The notes under the pieces were generated by a model. The model searched no databases. It was not told the origin of the DNA and saw nothing but the letters and a program-made list of their open reading frames with translations. From Comamonas sp. BIGb0124 (GTDB lineage: Bacteria; Pseudomonadota; Gammaproteobacteria; Burkholderiales; Burkholderiaceae_C): a stretch of DNA of 64,000 nucleotides. Position 1 is the first letter of the stretch; each line of letters opens with the position of its first letter. The translations under genes were made by a program, and so were the position numbers. The stretch spans positions 124,001 to 188,000 of the forward strand of contig NZ_RJVF01000008.1 of assembly GCF_003752175.1 (NCBI RefSeq), written 5' to 3'. Positions 1-8,075 of the stretch are shown here, piece after piece.

Positions 1-1186
1 CCAGACCGGTTCGGGTAAGACGGCTGCTTACGGCCTGCCCGTGCTGCAGCGCCTGATCGAGGGGAACGCGGGCCGCTTCGGCGCTGCACGCACGCGCGGT
101 CCTTACGCACTGGTGCTGGTGCCGACACGCGAACTGGCGCTGCAGGTCGGCACGGTGCTGCGTGACCTGGCCCGGCACCTGCCGCAACGCCTGCGCATCC
201 ATGTCGTGTTCGGCGGCGAATCGATCAATCCCCAGATGATGGGACTGCGTGGCGGCGCCGATCTGGTGGTGGCTACACCCGGACGCCTGATCGACCTGGT
301 CGAGCACCGTGCCCTGGCCCTGTCCGAGGTGCACACCCTGGTGCTCGACGAGGCCGACCGCCTGCTCGACCTGGGATTTGCCGAAGAACTCCAGCGTGTG
401 CTCGGCCTGCTGCCGGCCCGGCGCCAGAACCTGCTGTTTTCGGCCACCTATTCACCCGCCGTGGTCCGGCTGGCCGAGGGCCTGCTGCACCGGCCGGTGG
501 TCATCGAGATCGCGCAGACGCCCGAGACCGTGCCCGACATCGCCCAGCGCGCCATCGCCGTCGACACCACGCGCCGCACGGCGCTGCTGCGCCATCTCAT
601 CGAGACCCACGAATGGTCGCGGGTGCTGGTCTTTGTCGCGACCCAGTATGCGGCCGAGCTGGTCGCCGAAAAACTCTATCGCCAGGGCGTCTACGCCACC
701 GCTTTCCATGGCGGCCTGAGCCAGGGAGCCCGCACGCGCGTGCTCGACGAGTTCAAGGACGAGCGCTGGGAGGTGGTCGTGGCCACCGACCTGTCCGCCC
801 GGGGCATCGACATCAGCGATCTGCCGGTGGTGGTGAACTACGATTTGCCGCGCGCGGTGGCCGATTACGTGCATCGCATCGGCCGCACGGGCCGAGCCGG
901 CGAAAGCGGACTGGCCGTGAGCTTCGTGACCGCACCCACTGCCGCCCACTGGCGCCTGATCGCCAAGCGCCAGCGGCTGGACATTCCGCTGGAAACGCTG
1001 GAAGGGTTCGAGCCCACCGAAGAGGCCGTGCCGGCTTCTCCGGTACCGGGCGCCGAGGATGGCAACGGCGGCATCAAGGGCAAGCGGCCCAGCAAAAAAG
1101 ACCGTCTGCGCGCCGCCGCGGCAGAAGACGCTAAACGGCGGGAAGCGGATGGCTCTGCAGTTCCGGACCTGCGTACGCGGTCCTGA
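1..1186 (+). CDS. DEAD-box ATP-dependent RNA helicase, RhlE-like (5' end missing)
   Basis: ATP-dependent RNA unwinding, probably in ribosome assembly or mRNA turnover. The gene enters the window already open, reading from base 2, and the first visible residues are the Walker A motif TGSGKT. Then follow motif Ia PTRELALQ, Ib TPGRLIDL, II DEAD, III SAT, V ATDLSARGID and VI HRIGRTGRAG, so both RecA-like lobes are nearly complete; only the N-terminal Q-motif region is missing. A short Lys/Arg-rich tail (KGKRPSKKDRLR) follows the helicase core, as in RhlE and DbpA relatives. About 394 residues are visible. The last 56 bases overlap the end of the convergent BMP-type gene. The family is certain; assignment to RhlE rather than another DEAD-box group is inferred from the short basic tail. 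Confidence 0.93.
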   Translation, partial: QTGSGKTAAYGLPVLQRLIEGNAGRFGAARTRGPYALVLVPTRELALQVGTVLRDLARHLPQRLRIHVVFGGESINPQMMGLRGGADLVVATPGRLIDLVEHRALALSEVHTLVLDEADRLLDLGFAEELQRVLGLLPARRQNLLFSATYSPAVVRLAEGLLHRPVVIEIAQTPETVPDIAQRAIAVDTTRRTALLRHLIETHEWSRVLVFVATQYAAELVAEKLYRQGVYATAFHGGLSQGARTRVLDEFKDERWEVVVATDLSARGIDISDLPVVVNYDLPRAVADYVHRIGRTGRAGESGLAVSFVTAPTAAHWRLIAKRQRLDIPLETLEGFEPTEEAVPASPVPGAEDGNGGIKGKRPSKKDRLRAAAAEDAKRREADGSAVPDLRTRS

Positions 1187-2057
1187 CCTGTTGCGGATGC
1201 GCGAGGATGCGCTCGCGCCAGGTTTCCAGCTCCGGGCCCAGTGCGGCTTGCAACTCCGCGTGAAGCTGCAGCCGGACCAGATCGGGCCGTTCCAGGCCAA
1301 AGCAGACCTTGTGGTTCAGGCGCAGGTTTCCAGCCGCGTGATCGCCGATCGCGATGTCGATCAACTGGCCTGAATCAGCCATGGCCGATGCCGCAAAGAC
1401 CGCGCCTTCGCGGGCGGTCCAGTCCAGCACGTTGCCGATCTGCTTGATGCCGGCCTCGCGGCAGGCCTGGATCAGGCCCGGCCGTCCGCCGTCGAGCATG
1501 GCGAAGATCACATCGGCACCGGCCTCGATCAGCGAGCGGCCGTACCGATAGCCCAGCTCCGGATCGTGCTGGTCGCCGCAGAAAGCCGTGACGAATCGCT
1601 GACCGCCGGCGGCCTCGTACCCGGCATGGAATGCCGCGCGGCCCTTCAGTCCAGGCGGCACCTTCTCGCCGGACAGATGGCCGACCACCTGGCTACGGCT
1701 CAGTCTGGCCGCCAGCACCCCGGCCAGGAAAGCCGATTGTTCCTGCAGCACTTCATAGCTGGCCACGTTGGGTGCGAGGTAGTCGCCCTGCGTGACGACA
1801 AAGCGGGTTTCGGGAAAATCGGCGGCCACCGACCGCACGGGCAGGTTGCCCTGTCCGCCGTGGGCGATCACCAGTTCGGGCCGGCTTTCGGCGATGCGTG
1901 CCAAAGCGGCGTTGCGCGTCTGCGGATCGGCGATCCAGTGGATGTTGACGGCATGGCCCTTGGCCTGGGCGGCCCGGACTCCGGCCAGGCCCGATTCGTT
2001 GAAACCCCCCGCGCCTTCCTGGCCGAAGAACACCACGTCGGTGGCCCGCGCGCTCAC
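1131..2057 (-). CDS. BMP-family (Med/basic membrane lipoprotein type) substrate-binding protein
   Basis: Protein of 308 residues with the periplasmic-binding fold of the BMP/Med family, which normally bind nucleosides or related ligands for ABC importers. Visible markers are VVFFGQEGAGGFNESG near the N-terminus, LSGEKVPPGLKGRAAFHAGY in the middle and ADVIFAMLDGGRPGLIQA further on. No signal peptide or lipobox is evident, which is odd for a binding protein. The likely start is GTG, overlapping the TGA of the upstream Bug-family gene (GTGA), so the two are translationally coupled. No permease or ATPase gene is nearby. The 3' end overlaps the helicase gene tail to tail. A cytoplasmic or sensor role is possible; the ligand is unknown. 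Confidence 0.75.
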   Translation of the reverse strand: MSARATDVVFFGQEGAGGFNESGLAGVRAAQAKGHAVNIHWIADPQTRNAALARIAESRPELVIAHGGQGNLPVRSVAADFPETRFVVTQGDYLAPNVASYEVLQEQSAFLAGVLAARLSRSQVVGHLSGEKVPPGLKGRAAFHAGYEAAGGQRFVTAFCGDQHDPELGYRYGRSLIEAGADVIFAMLDGGRPGLIQACREAGIKQIGNVLDWTAREGAVFAASAMADSGQLIDIAIGDHAAGNLRLNHKVCFGLERPDLVRLQLHAELQAALGPELETWRERILAHPQQVRTAYAGPELQSHPLPAV

Positions 2058-3076
2058 AGCGTCGCTCCGGTCTGGCGCACCAGCGGCGCCCAGGTCCGAG
2101 CCTGTTCATGAACGAAGGACGAGAACTCGGATGCGCTCATCGTCCGCAACTCGAACCCCTGGTCGATCAAGGCCTTGCGCACCTCGGGCAGGGCGACGGC
2201 CTCCGCAATGGCTTGATGCAGCAGCGCGATGCGCGCCTCGGGCGTTCCCTTGGGCGCCGACACGCCCACATAGTTTTCCGCGACCAGCGACGGATAGCCG
2301 GATTCAGCCACTGTGGGCACCGAGGCCGCCTGCGGCGCACGTTGGCGCGAGGTGACGGCCAGCAGGCGTAGCTTGTCGCTCTGCGCGAGCGGGATGTTCT
2401 GCGGCAGCGCATCCACCGCCAGGAGGATCTGGCCACCCAGCAGGTCCGAACGCATCGGCCCGGCACCCTTGTAGGGCACGTGCAGCAGTTCGACGCCGGC
2501 CAGCTTGGCAAACTGCTCGCCGACGATATGGCCCACCGAGGCCGCACCGCCGCTGCCGAAGGCCACAGGGGCGCCTTGCTGTCTGATCCACTGCACCAGC
2601 TCGGCGAGGTTGCGTGCCGGCACCGAGGGGTGGGTCACGAACACCGTCGGCACTGCGCCGATGTAGGCGATGTGGCTGAAACTCTCGTCCGGGCTGTAGC
2701 CAGGGGCGTTCAGCAGAGCGGGAGAAATGCTCAGCGGCGCCGAATTCGACATCAGCAGCGTCAGCCCGTCCGGCTTGGCATCGGCGACCAGGCGTGCGCC
2801 GATGGTCGAGCCCGCACCCGGCCGGTTGTCGATGACCACGGGCTGGCCCAGCCGCGACGACAGATGCGGCGCGATGACGCGTGCGACGATGTCGCTGGCT
2901 CCGCCCGGCGGGAAAGTCACGACCAGATGGACGGGGGCCTCGGGCCATTTGCCGTTGGCGTGAAGCGCGGGCGCGGCGGCGAGAGCCATCGCCGAGAGGA
3001 CAAACCGGCGACGTCCCCAATGAAGTCCCGAATGGAAGCTGGAATTTTTCATAACCAAATGAAATGATGAATTCAT
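2054..3076 (-). CDS. Bug-family (TctC-like) tripartite tricarboxylate transporter binding protein
   Basis: Periplasmic solute-binding protein of 340 residues from the Bug family, which bind carboxylates and similar ligands in Bordetella and other Burkholderiales. An RRR-FVLS element ahead of a hydrophobic stretch ending in ALHA looks like a Tat or Sec signal. Typical Bug motifs follow: VTFPPGGASD, VIDNRPGAGSTIGA, HVPYKGAGP and VPTVAESGYP. A second in-frame ATG nine codons downstream could be the true start. It is the third gene of the leftward run after the tartrate-type dehydratase and another Bug gene, and its stop overlaps the BMP-type gene. No TctA or TctB membrane genes are present, so it is an orphan that must borrow a transporter or act in sensing. 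Confidence 0.88.
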   Translation of the reverse strand: MNSSFHLVMKNSSFHSGLHWGRRRFVLSAMALAAAPALHANGKWPEAPVHLVVTFPPGGASDIVARVIAPHLSSRLGQPVVIDNRPGAGSTIGARLVADAKPDGLTLLMSNSAPLSISPALLNAPGYSPDESFSHIAYIGAVPTVFVTHPSVPARNLAELVQWIRQQGAPVAFGSGGAASVGHIVGEQFAKLAGVELLHVPYKGAGPMRSDLLGGQILLAVDALPQNIPLAQSDKLRLLAVTSRQRAPQAASVPTVAESGYPSLVAENYVGVSAPKGTPEARIALLHQAIAEAVALPEVRKALIDQGFELRTMSASEFSSFVHEQARTWAPLVRQTGATL

Positions 3077-3172
3077 TTAGTATGACCAAAAGGAATGCTC
3101 GGGAAACGACTATGCTTATGCGCCGAATGGTCTTGCGTGTTTCCGGTTCAAGGCATCCGGCGCTGTGCCTCG

Positions 3173-4156
3173 TCACTCGGCGGTGACGCCCGATTTCTGG
3201 ATCACCTTGGACCAGCGCTCGATTTCCTGCTCGACGAACTGCCGATGCCCTGCAGGAGTCAGTCGCTCGTCCGTCACGATGCGCAGGCCCAGGGCTTCCT
3301 GGCGCTTGATCAGGTCAGGCTCCCGAAGCGCGGTTTGCAAGGCGGCGTTCAGCCGGGCGAGCACGGCAGGCGGCGTGCCGCGAGGGGCATACACTCCGTG
3401 CCAGACCTGCACGTCAAAACCGTTCAAACCGGATTCCGACAGCGTGGGAACCTGTGCAAGGGCGGGCAGCGCCAGCCGCCGGGCGCTGGTCACGGCATAG
3501 ACCTTCACCTTCTTTCCCTCGATCTGGGGAACCGCATTGGTGGCCTGTTCGCACATCAGGTCGACTTGTCCACCCATGAGATCGTTCATGGCAGGGGCCG
3601 TCCCCTTGTAGGGCACGGCGGTCATCGTGGATTTCATGGCGCTCTGGAGCATGAGTGCACAGAGGTGCGAAGCCGAGCCTACGCCGGCATTGGCCAAGTT
3701 GATTTTTCCGTCGTTCTCCGAGATCCATGTCCTCAGCTCGGCGAAGCTGGAGGCGGCCAGCGTGGGCCTGCCGATCAGGGTCGACGGCGCCTCGTTGACC
3801 AGTCCCAGAAATTCGAAGTCATCCGGCGTCTTGAACGGCAGCTTCTTGTACAGCGATGGCGCGGTCGCCATGCCGATGTGATGGACCAGCAGGGTGTAGC
3901 CGTCGGGATTCGCACGGGCGACGCGGGCCGATCCGATCGTTCCCCCGGCACCCGCCGTGTTGTCGACGAGCACGGTCTGGGCCAGCGGTTTCCTGAGCGC
4001 TTCGGCGAGGTCCCGGGCGATCTTGTCGCTCGGGCCGCCGGCCGCGAAAGGAACCACCAGCGTGATCGGCCGGTCGGGAAATTCGGCCCAGGCCGCACCC
4101 GACGTGAATGCGAGAGCCGATACCAGCCAGGTGGCGCGTTTTGAAAGCATGTTCAT
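3173..4156 (-). CDS. Bug-family (TctC-like) binding protein next to tartrate dehydratase
   Basis: Periplasmic binding protein of 327 residues. The start is the ATG preceded by an AGGAGA ribosome-binding site and followed by a clean signal peptide ending GAAWA. Bug-family motifs are VVPFAAGGPSDKIA, VDNTAGAGGTIG, NPDGYTLL, AVPYKGTAPA and VPTLSESGL. It lies 110 bases downstream of the dehydratase gene on the same strand, so it probably belongs to the same transcription unit. By guilt by association it may bind D-tartrate or a related hydroxy acid; this ligand is an inference and no transporter membrane subunits are encoded nearby. Upstream in-frame codons exist but encode an arginine-rich non-homologous stretch and were excluded. 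Confidence 0.9.
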   Translation of the reverse strand: MNMLSKRATWLVSALAFTSGAAWAEFPDRPITLVVPFAAGGPSDKIARDLAEALRKPLAQTVLVDNTAGAGGTIGSARVARANPDGYTLLVHHIGMATAPSLYKKLPFKTPDDFEFLGLVNEAPSTLIGRPTLAASSFAELRTWISENDGKINLANAGVGSASHLCALMLQSAMKSTMTAVPYKGTAPAMNDLMGGQVDLMCEQATNAVPQIEGKKVKVYAVTSARRLALPALAQVPTLSESGLNGFDVQVWHGVYAPRGTPPAVLARLNAALQTALREPDLIKRQEALGLRIVTDERLTPAGHRQFVEQEIERWSKVIQKSGVTAE

Positions 4157-4266
4157 GTCTTGTCTCCTGTTTGTTCTGTCTGTTCTGTGTGGGTGCCGCC
4201 GCGGGGCGAGGACGGATGGACCCTGCCTCCCGGGCCCGGCAGGCGGCTTCACCGATTCACGCCGGC

Positions 4267-5433
4267 TCAGCCCGACAGCTTCTGCATGTGCGCAAAAAGA
4301 TCGGCCTTGCCCTCGAAGCCGATGCCGGGCAGGTCGGGCAACGTCACATGACCGTCGATGACTTTCACGCCGTCCGGGAAGCCGCCGAAGGGCTGGAACA
4401 GGTCGGGATAGGATTCGTTGCCGCCCAGGCCCAGACCGGCTGCGATGTTCAGCGACATCTGATGGCCGCCATGGGGAATGCATCGACTGGCCGACCAGCC
4501 GTGCTCCTTCAGCATGTCGAGCGTGCGCAGGTACTCGACCAGGCCGTAGCTCAGCGCGCAGTCGAACTGCAGCCAGTCGCGATCCGGCCTCAGGCCGCCG
4601 TAACGGATCAGGTTGCGCGCATCCTGCATCGAGAACAGGTCTTCGCCGGTCGCCATGGGGTTGCTGTAGTAATTGCGCAGCGTGGCCTGCAGCTCGAAAT
4701 CCAGCGGATCGCCGGGCTCTTCATACCAGAACAGGTCGTACTGGGACAAGGCCTTGGCGTACTGAATCGCGGTATCGAGGTCGAAACGGCCGTTGGCATC
4801 CACGCAGAGTTTCTGTCCGTCCTGCAGCACGCTCAGGATCGAATCGATGCGGCGCAGATCCTCGTCGAGCGACGCGCCGCCGATCTTTTTCTTGACCACG
4901 GTGTAACCGCGGTCGATATAGCTGCGCATCTCGTCCTTGAGTTTGCCGTGGTCCTGGCCGGGGTAGTAGTAACCGCCGGCGGCATACACGAAGATCTTGC
5001 GGTCGGGTTGACCGTTGCCGTAGCGATCGGCGAGCAACTGGAACAGCGGTTTGCCTTCGATCTTGGCCACCGCATCCCAGACCGCCATGTCGATGGTGCC
5101 GATGGCCACCGAGCGTTCGCCATGGCCGCCGGGCTTTTCGTTGGTGAACATGGCGTTCCAGATCTTGTGCGGGCACAGATTGCGCCCGCTGTCGTCGACG
5201 AGGGTGTCCGGTGCCGCCTCGAGAATGCGCGGGATGAAACGTTCGCGCATCAACTTGCCCTGGCCATACCGGCCGTTGGAGTTGAAGCCGTAGCCGACCA
5301 CCGGCCGGCCGTCGCGCATCACATCGGTGACGACGGCGACCAGACTCAGCGTCATCTTGCTGAAGTCGATGTAGGCGTTGCGAATGGGGGAACTGATGGG
5401 GAGGGTGATTTCTCTGACGTCGACGATTCTCAT
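4267..5433 (-). CDS. tarD: D(-)-tartrate dehydratase (enolase superfamily)
   Basis: Predicted cytoplasmic Mg-dependent enzyme that removes water from D-tartrate to give oxaloacetate. The 388-residue protein is recognisably close to the characterised Bradyrhizobium tartrate dehydratase along its whole length, for example RNAYIDF near residues 18-24, NEKPGGHGERSVA near 98-110 and CIPHGGHQMSLNIA near 318-331. All expected active-site residues are visible: the KxK pair K181/K183, metal ligands D212, E238 and E264, and the base H321. The family is the mandelate-racemase/muconate-lactonising branch of the enolase superfamily. It is the first gene of a leftward run followed by two Bug binding proteins, and it faces a LysR regulator across a 105-base promoter region, which fits substrate-induced control. 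A different but related sugar acid cannot be fully excluded. Confidence 0.9.
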   Translation of the reverse strand: MRIVDVREITLPISSPIRNAYIDFSKMTLSLVAVVTDVMRDGRPVVGYGFNSNGRYGQGKLMRERFIPRILEAAPDTLVDDSGRNLCPHKIWNAMFTNEKPGGHGERSVAIGTIDMAVWDAVAKIEGKPLFQLLADRYGNGQPDRKIFVYAAGGYYYPGQDHGKLKDEMRSYIDRGYTVVKKKIGGASLDEDLRRIDSILSVLQDGQKLCVDANGRFDLDTAIQYAKALSQYDLFWYEEPGDPLDFELQATLRNYYSNPMATGEDLFSMQDARNLIRYGGLRPDRDWLQFDCALSYGLVEYLRTLDMLKEHGWSASRCIPHGGHQMSLNIAAGLGLGGNESYPDLFQPFGGFPDGVKVIDGHVTLPDLPGIGFEGKADLFAHMQKLSG

Positions 5434-5519
5434 GCGGACTCCTTGGTTTGTCGTGCGGGAGGATGGCTATGATCTGCAATCGCGTCGGTCCTGGCCAATG
5501 CTGATTTTTTTCCTTTTGA

Positions 5520-5532
5520 TGCTTTCAAAGCA
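5520..5532. promoter_or_regulatory. Perfect 13-base palindrome just before the LysR start
   Basis: TGCTTTCAAAGCA is a perfect inverted repeat (6-base arms around one base) lying 6 to 19 bases upstream of the LysR start codon and within the divergent promoter region shared with the tartrate dehydratase gene. It occupies the place where a ribosome-binding site would be expected. It could be an autoregulatory operator of the LysR protein or a translation-control hairpin. The position is seen directly; the role is inferred. Confidence 0.4.
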
Positions 5533-5538
5533 CCGGCT

Positions 5539-6498
5539 ATGAACCTCTCCTGGCTCGATGATTTCCTGACGTTGGCGGCCCTGGGGAATTTCTCTCGGGC
5601 CGCCGATGCGAGGCACATGACCCAGCCCGCATTCGGCCGACGGATCCGTGCGCTCGAAGACTGGCTGGGCACCGAGCTGTTCGACCGCAGCTCGCATCCC
5701 GTTCGGCTGACGGTCGCCGGGCAATGGTTTCAGAACGTCGCGCAAGACCTGCTGGAGCAGGTGGCCCGTGTGCCGGGCGAAGCGCGGGCCGTGGCGGAAA
5801 TGAGCTCGCGCTCGCTGAGATTCGCGGCCACGCATGCGCTGTCCTTCACCTTCGTGCCCAGGTGGTTGCGCCGTTTCGATGCGTTGACCCTGGTCGGAAC
5901 CGTGCAGTTGGAGTCGGACGTGCTGCAGCGCTGTGAATCGCTGCTGGAACACAGCAAAGTGCAGTTCGTGCTGTGTCACGCGCATGCGCAGGTCCCGGGG
6001 AAACTCGACACCGACGGGTACCGATCGCTGCGGATCGGTCGCGACAGCCTGATTCCCGTCACGGCGGTGGATGAGCAGGGCGTGCCTCTGCATCGTCTCG
6101 AGCAGGGCGAGTCACCTGTGGCTCTGCTGAGCTACAGCGCCGAATCGGGCCTGAGCCAGATCCTGCGCGAGACATGCCAGGCCGAGCTGAACCGAATCCC
6201 GACTCATACCGCCTTCACTGCCCATCTGGCCTCGGTACTGAGGACCATGGTTCTCGATGGACGCGGCATCGCCTGGCTGCCGCAAAGCCTCATCCGGGAT
6301 GACCTGCTCGCGGGCACGGTCGTGCCGGCGGCTGCGCCGCACTGGCATGTCGATCTGGACATCCGGCTTTACCGCGCCCGCAGCGCACTGGGCCAGGTGG
6401 CCGAGGCGCTCTGGGAAGCGGCTGCCGTGGAGCAGCCCTTCCTAGACGTCGAGGCGGAAACCCAGGTTCAATTCGGACGCCGGAATGCCGCCGCGTAA
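5539..6498 (+). CDS. LysR-family transcriptional regulator
   Basis: DNA-binding regulator of 319 residues with an N-terminal winged helix-turn-helix (residues about 3-60: LDDFLTLAALGNFSRAADA, then TQPAFGRRIRALEDWLG) and a C-terminal effector-binding domain starting near residue 90. It is transcribed divergently from the tartrate dehydratase gene, so it is the probable activator of that gene and its binding-protein partners, with the tartrate-type substrate or a product as co-inducer. The start ATG lacks an obvious ribosome-binding site; a palindrome sits there instead. Its last 57 bases overlap the end of the convergent tautomerase gene. Confidence 0.92.
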   Translation: MNLSWLDDFLTLAALGNFSRAADARHMTQPAFGRRIRALEDWLGTELFDRSSHPVRLTVAGQWFQNVAQDLLEQVARVPGEARAVAEMSSRSLRFAATHALSFTFVPRWLRRFDALTLVGTVQLESDVLQRCESLLEHSKVQFVLCHAHAQVPGKLDTDGYRSLRIGRDSLIPVTAVDEQGVPLHRLEQGESPVALLSYSAESGLSQILRETCQAELNRIPTHTAFTAHLASVLRTMVLDGRGIAWLPQSLIRDDLLAGTVVPAAAPHWHVDLDIRLYRARSALGQVAEALWEAAAVEQPFLDVEAETQVQFGRRNAAA

Positions 6499-6831
6499 CG
6501 CCCAGTTCTCGAGCGGCGGTTCATGCAGCACGATGAACACGTCGGCTCTCGAGATGCCCAGTGCTTCGAACCGGGTGACGATGGACGTGAACAAGGCCTT
6601 CTTGGCCTCTGCGGAGCGGCCTGGAAACAGGTTGATTTCCACGATCGTGTAGTCGTCGCCCTTGTCCGGCGGCACGGCAAAGTGTTCCGGCTTGTGCTCG
6701 ATGTAGCGAATTTGCCGGTCGTTCTCGGGAACCTTGAGCGCTTCTCTCTGCGCCAGATAGACCGCCTCGATCAAGGCTTGCACTTGATCGGCAGGCCGAC
6801 TCTTTCTCACTTCGATTTTTGCCAGTGGCAC
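6442..6831 (-). CDS. Tautomerase-family protein (4-oxalocrotonate tautomerase/MIF superfamily)
   Basis: Small predicted cytoplasmic enzyme of 129 residues. The start is best placed at a GTG with a GAGG ribosome-binding site, which gives Met-Pro-Leu-Ala; the proline would become residue 1 after Met removal and act as the catalytic base typical of this superfamily. Further motifs are YTIVEINLFPGRSAEAKKALF and ISRADVFIVLHEPPLENW, matching the about 130-residue Tautomerase_2 type. Earlier in-frame codons encode an unrelated Arg/Cys-rich stretch. It converges on and overlaps the LysR gene by 57 bases. Substrate unknown; members act on 2-hydroxydienoates, malonate semialdehyde and haloacrylates. 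Confidence 0.8.
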   Translation of the reverse strand: MPLAKIEVRKSRPADQVQALIEAVYLAQREALKVPENDRQIRYIEHKPEHFAVPPDKGDDYTIVEINLFPGRSAEAKKALFTSIVTRFEALGISRADVFIVLHEPPLENWALRGGIPASELNLGFRLDV

Positions 6832-7005
6832 AGGACCCTCGCTTTCGACGACTGCTGTATTCGGGGAAGACGTGTGGTTCGACTTTAGGGCGCAACGGGA
6901 TGACTGCCAATGTCGGAAAGGCCACAAGCTTATGACGGCACATTCGCTTCGAACCGGCCGGTCACACCGTGCATACACAGCAGAGCCGTCGAATGCGTCG
7001 GGCAT

Positions 7006-7034
7006 AAAAAAACCGCCTCGATACCGAGGCGGTT
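7006..7034 (-). terminator. Rho-independent terminator of the cyo operon
   Basis: On the minus strand a 10-base-pair perfect stem (AACCGCCTCG paired with CGAGGCGGTT, four-base loop) is followed by a run of seven T residues. It starts 47 bases after the stop codon of cyoD, so it ends the leftward cyoABCD transcript. Reading rightward it has a run of A before the stem and would not work as a terminator. Confidence 0.92.
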
Positions 7035-7080
7035 CCGGTGTATGGCGGCCCCTGGGAAAGGGGACCGCCGATGCGGCCGC

Positions 7081-7413
7081 TCAGCCGTGCATCATGTTGG
7101 CGTTCATGTTGTGCATGACCCAGAGCGAGCCCACCAGAATGATGGCCAGGACTTTGATCGTGAAGATGAAGGTCAGCACGTTCCAGCGCTGTTCGGACGA
7201 ACGGTCCATGTGCAGGAAGTAGACCAGTTGCACCACGACCTGAACCGCTGCCAGCAGCGAGATGGCGATGATGGTGGTGCCGCGCGGCAGCGACCCGGTC
7301 ATCACGATCCAGAACGGAATGATGGTCAGGATGGCCGAGAGAACAAAACCGGTGATGTAAGAGGTGACGGTGCCGTGGCTGGCGCCGCCTTCGGCGTGTG
7401 CATGTCCGCTCAT
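7081..7413 (-). CDS. cyoD: Cytochrome o ubiquinol oxidase subunit IV
   Basis: Inner-membrane accessory subunit of 110 residues with three hydrophobic segments (about residues 17-37, 45-67 and 78-100), the usual size and shape of CyoD. A His-rich N-terminus (HAHAEGGASHG) precedes TVTSYITGFVLSAILTIIPF, and the second helix is followed by VQLVYFLHM. The ATG begins right after the TAA of cyoC with no gap, so translation is coupled. It assists assembly of the heme-copper oxidase. It is the last gene of the operon, before a strong terminator, and no heme O synthase gene (cyoE) follows. Confidence 0.96.
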   Translation of the reverse strand: MSGHAHAEGGASHGTVTSYITGFVLSAILTIIPFWIVMTGSLPRGTTIIAISLLAAVQVVVQLVYFLHMDRSSEQRWNVLTFIFTIKVLAIILVGSLWVMHNMNANMMHG

Positions 7414-8040
7414 TTACAGGGCTCCCAGAAGATAGACGACAGTGAACACACCGATCCAGATGATGTCCAAGAAGTGCCAGAACAGGCTGAGGCAGGCCAG
7501 TCGCGTGCTGTTGACGGCGGTCAGGCCCTTGCGGCTGATCTGGATCACCAGGATGACCATCCAGATCAGGCCGCAGGTCACGTGCAAGCCGTGGGTGCCG
7601 ACCAGCAGGAAGAACGACGACCAGAAGGCGCTGGCACCGGGGCCTGCGCCCTCGTGGATGAGGTGGTTGAACTCGTAGAGCTCCATGCCGATGAAGCCCG
7701 CACCCAGCAGGAAGGTGACGGCCAGCCAGGCGAACAGCCCCTTCACGTTGCCCTTGTGGGCCTGCAGCATGCCGAGGCCGAAGCTCAGCGAGCTCAGCAG
7801 CAGCAGGGCGGTTTCGACGGCCACGAAGGACAGGTCGAACAGTTCCTTGCCGGACGGACCGTCGGCGACGGCGTTGGAGAGCACGGCAAAGGTGGCGAAC
7901 AGGCACGCGAAGATGATGCAGTCGCTCATCAGGTACACCCAGAAGCCGAAGACGGTATTGCCGCCGGCGTCGTGATGGTGTTCGTCGTGCTCGTCATGCG
8001 CCGCGTGCGCGGCGTGAGGGTCGAGTGTGGTGCTGGACAT
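7414..8040 (-). CDS. cyoC: Cytochrome o ubiquinol oxidase subunit III
   Basis: Integral membrane subunit of 208 residues with five predicted helices, the normal architecture for CyoC of bo3-type oxidases. The N-terminus is rich in His and Asp ([19 protein letters not shown]), followed by [36 protein letters not shown] and [14 protein letters not shown], which are signature stretches of heme-copper oxidase subunit III. It lies 35 bases after cyoB and abuts cyoD. It stabilises subunit I and helps proton uptake; it carries no metal centre. Confidence 0.97.
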   Translation of the reverse strand: MSSTTLDPHAAHAAHDEHDEHHHDAGGNTVFGFWVYLMSDCIIFACLFATFAVLSNAVADGPSGKELFDLSFVAVETALLLLSSLSFGLGMLQAHKGNVKGLFAWLAVTFLLGAGFIGMELYEFNHLIHEGAGPGASAFWSSFFLLVGTHGLHVTCGLIWMVILVIQISRKGLTAVNSTRLACLSLFWHFLDIIWIGVFTVVYLLGAL

Positions 8041-8075
8041 GTTGTTGGTCGATGTGTATCGGATGGATGCGTGGA

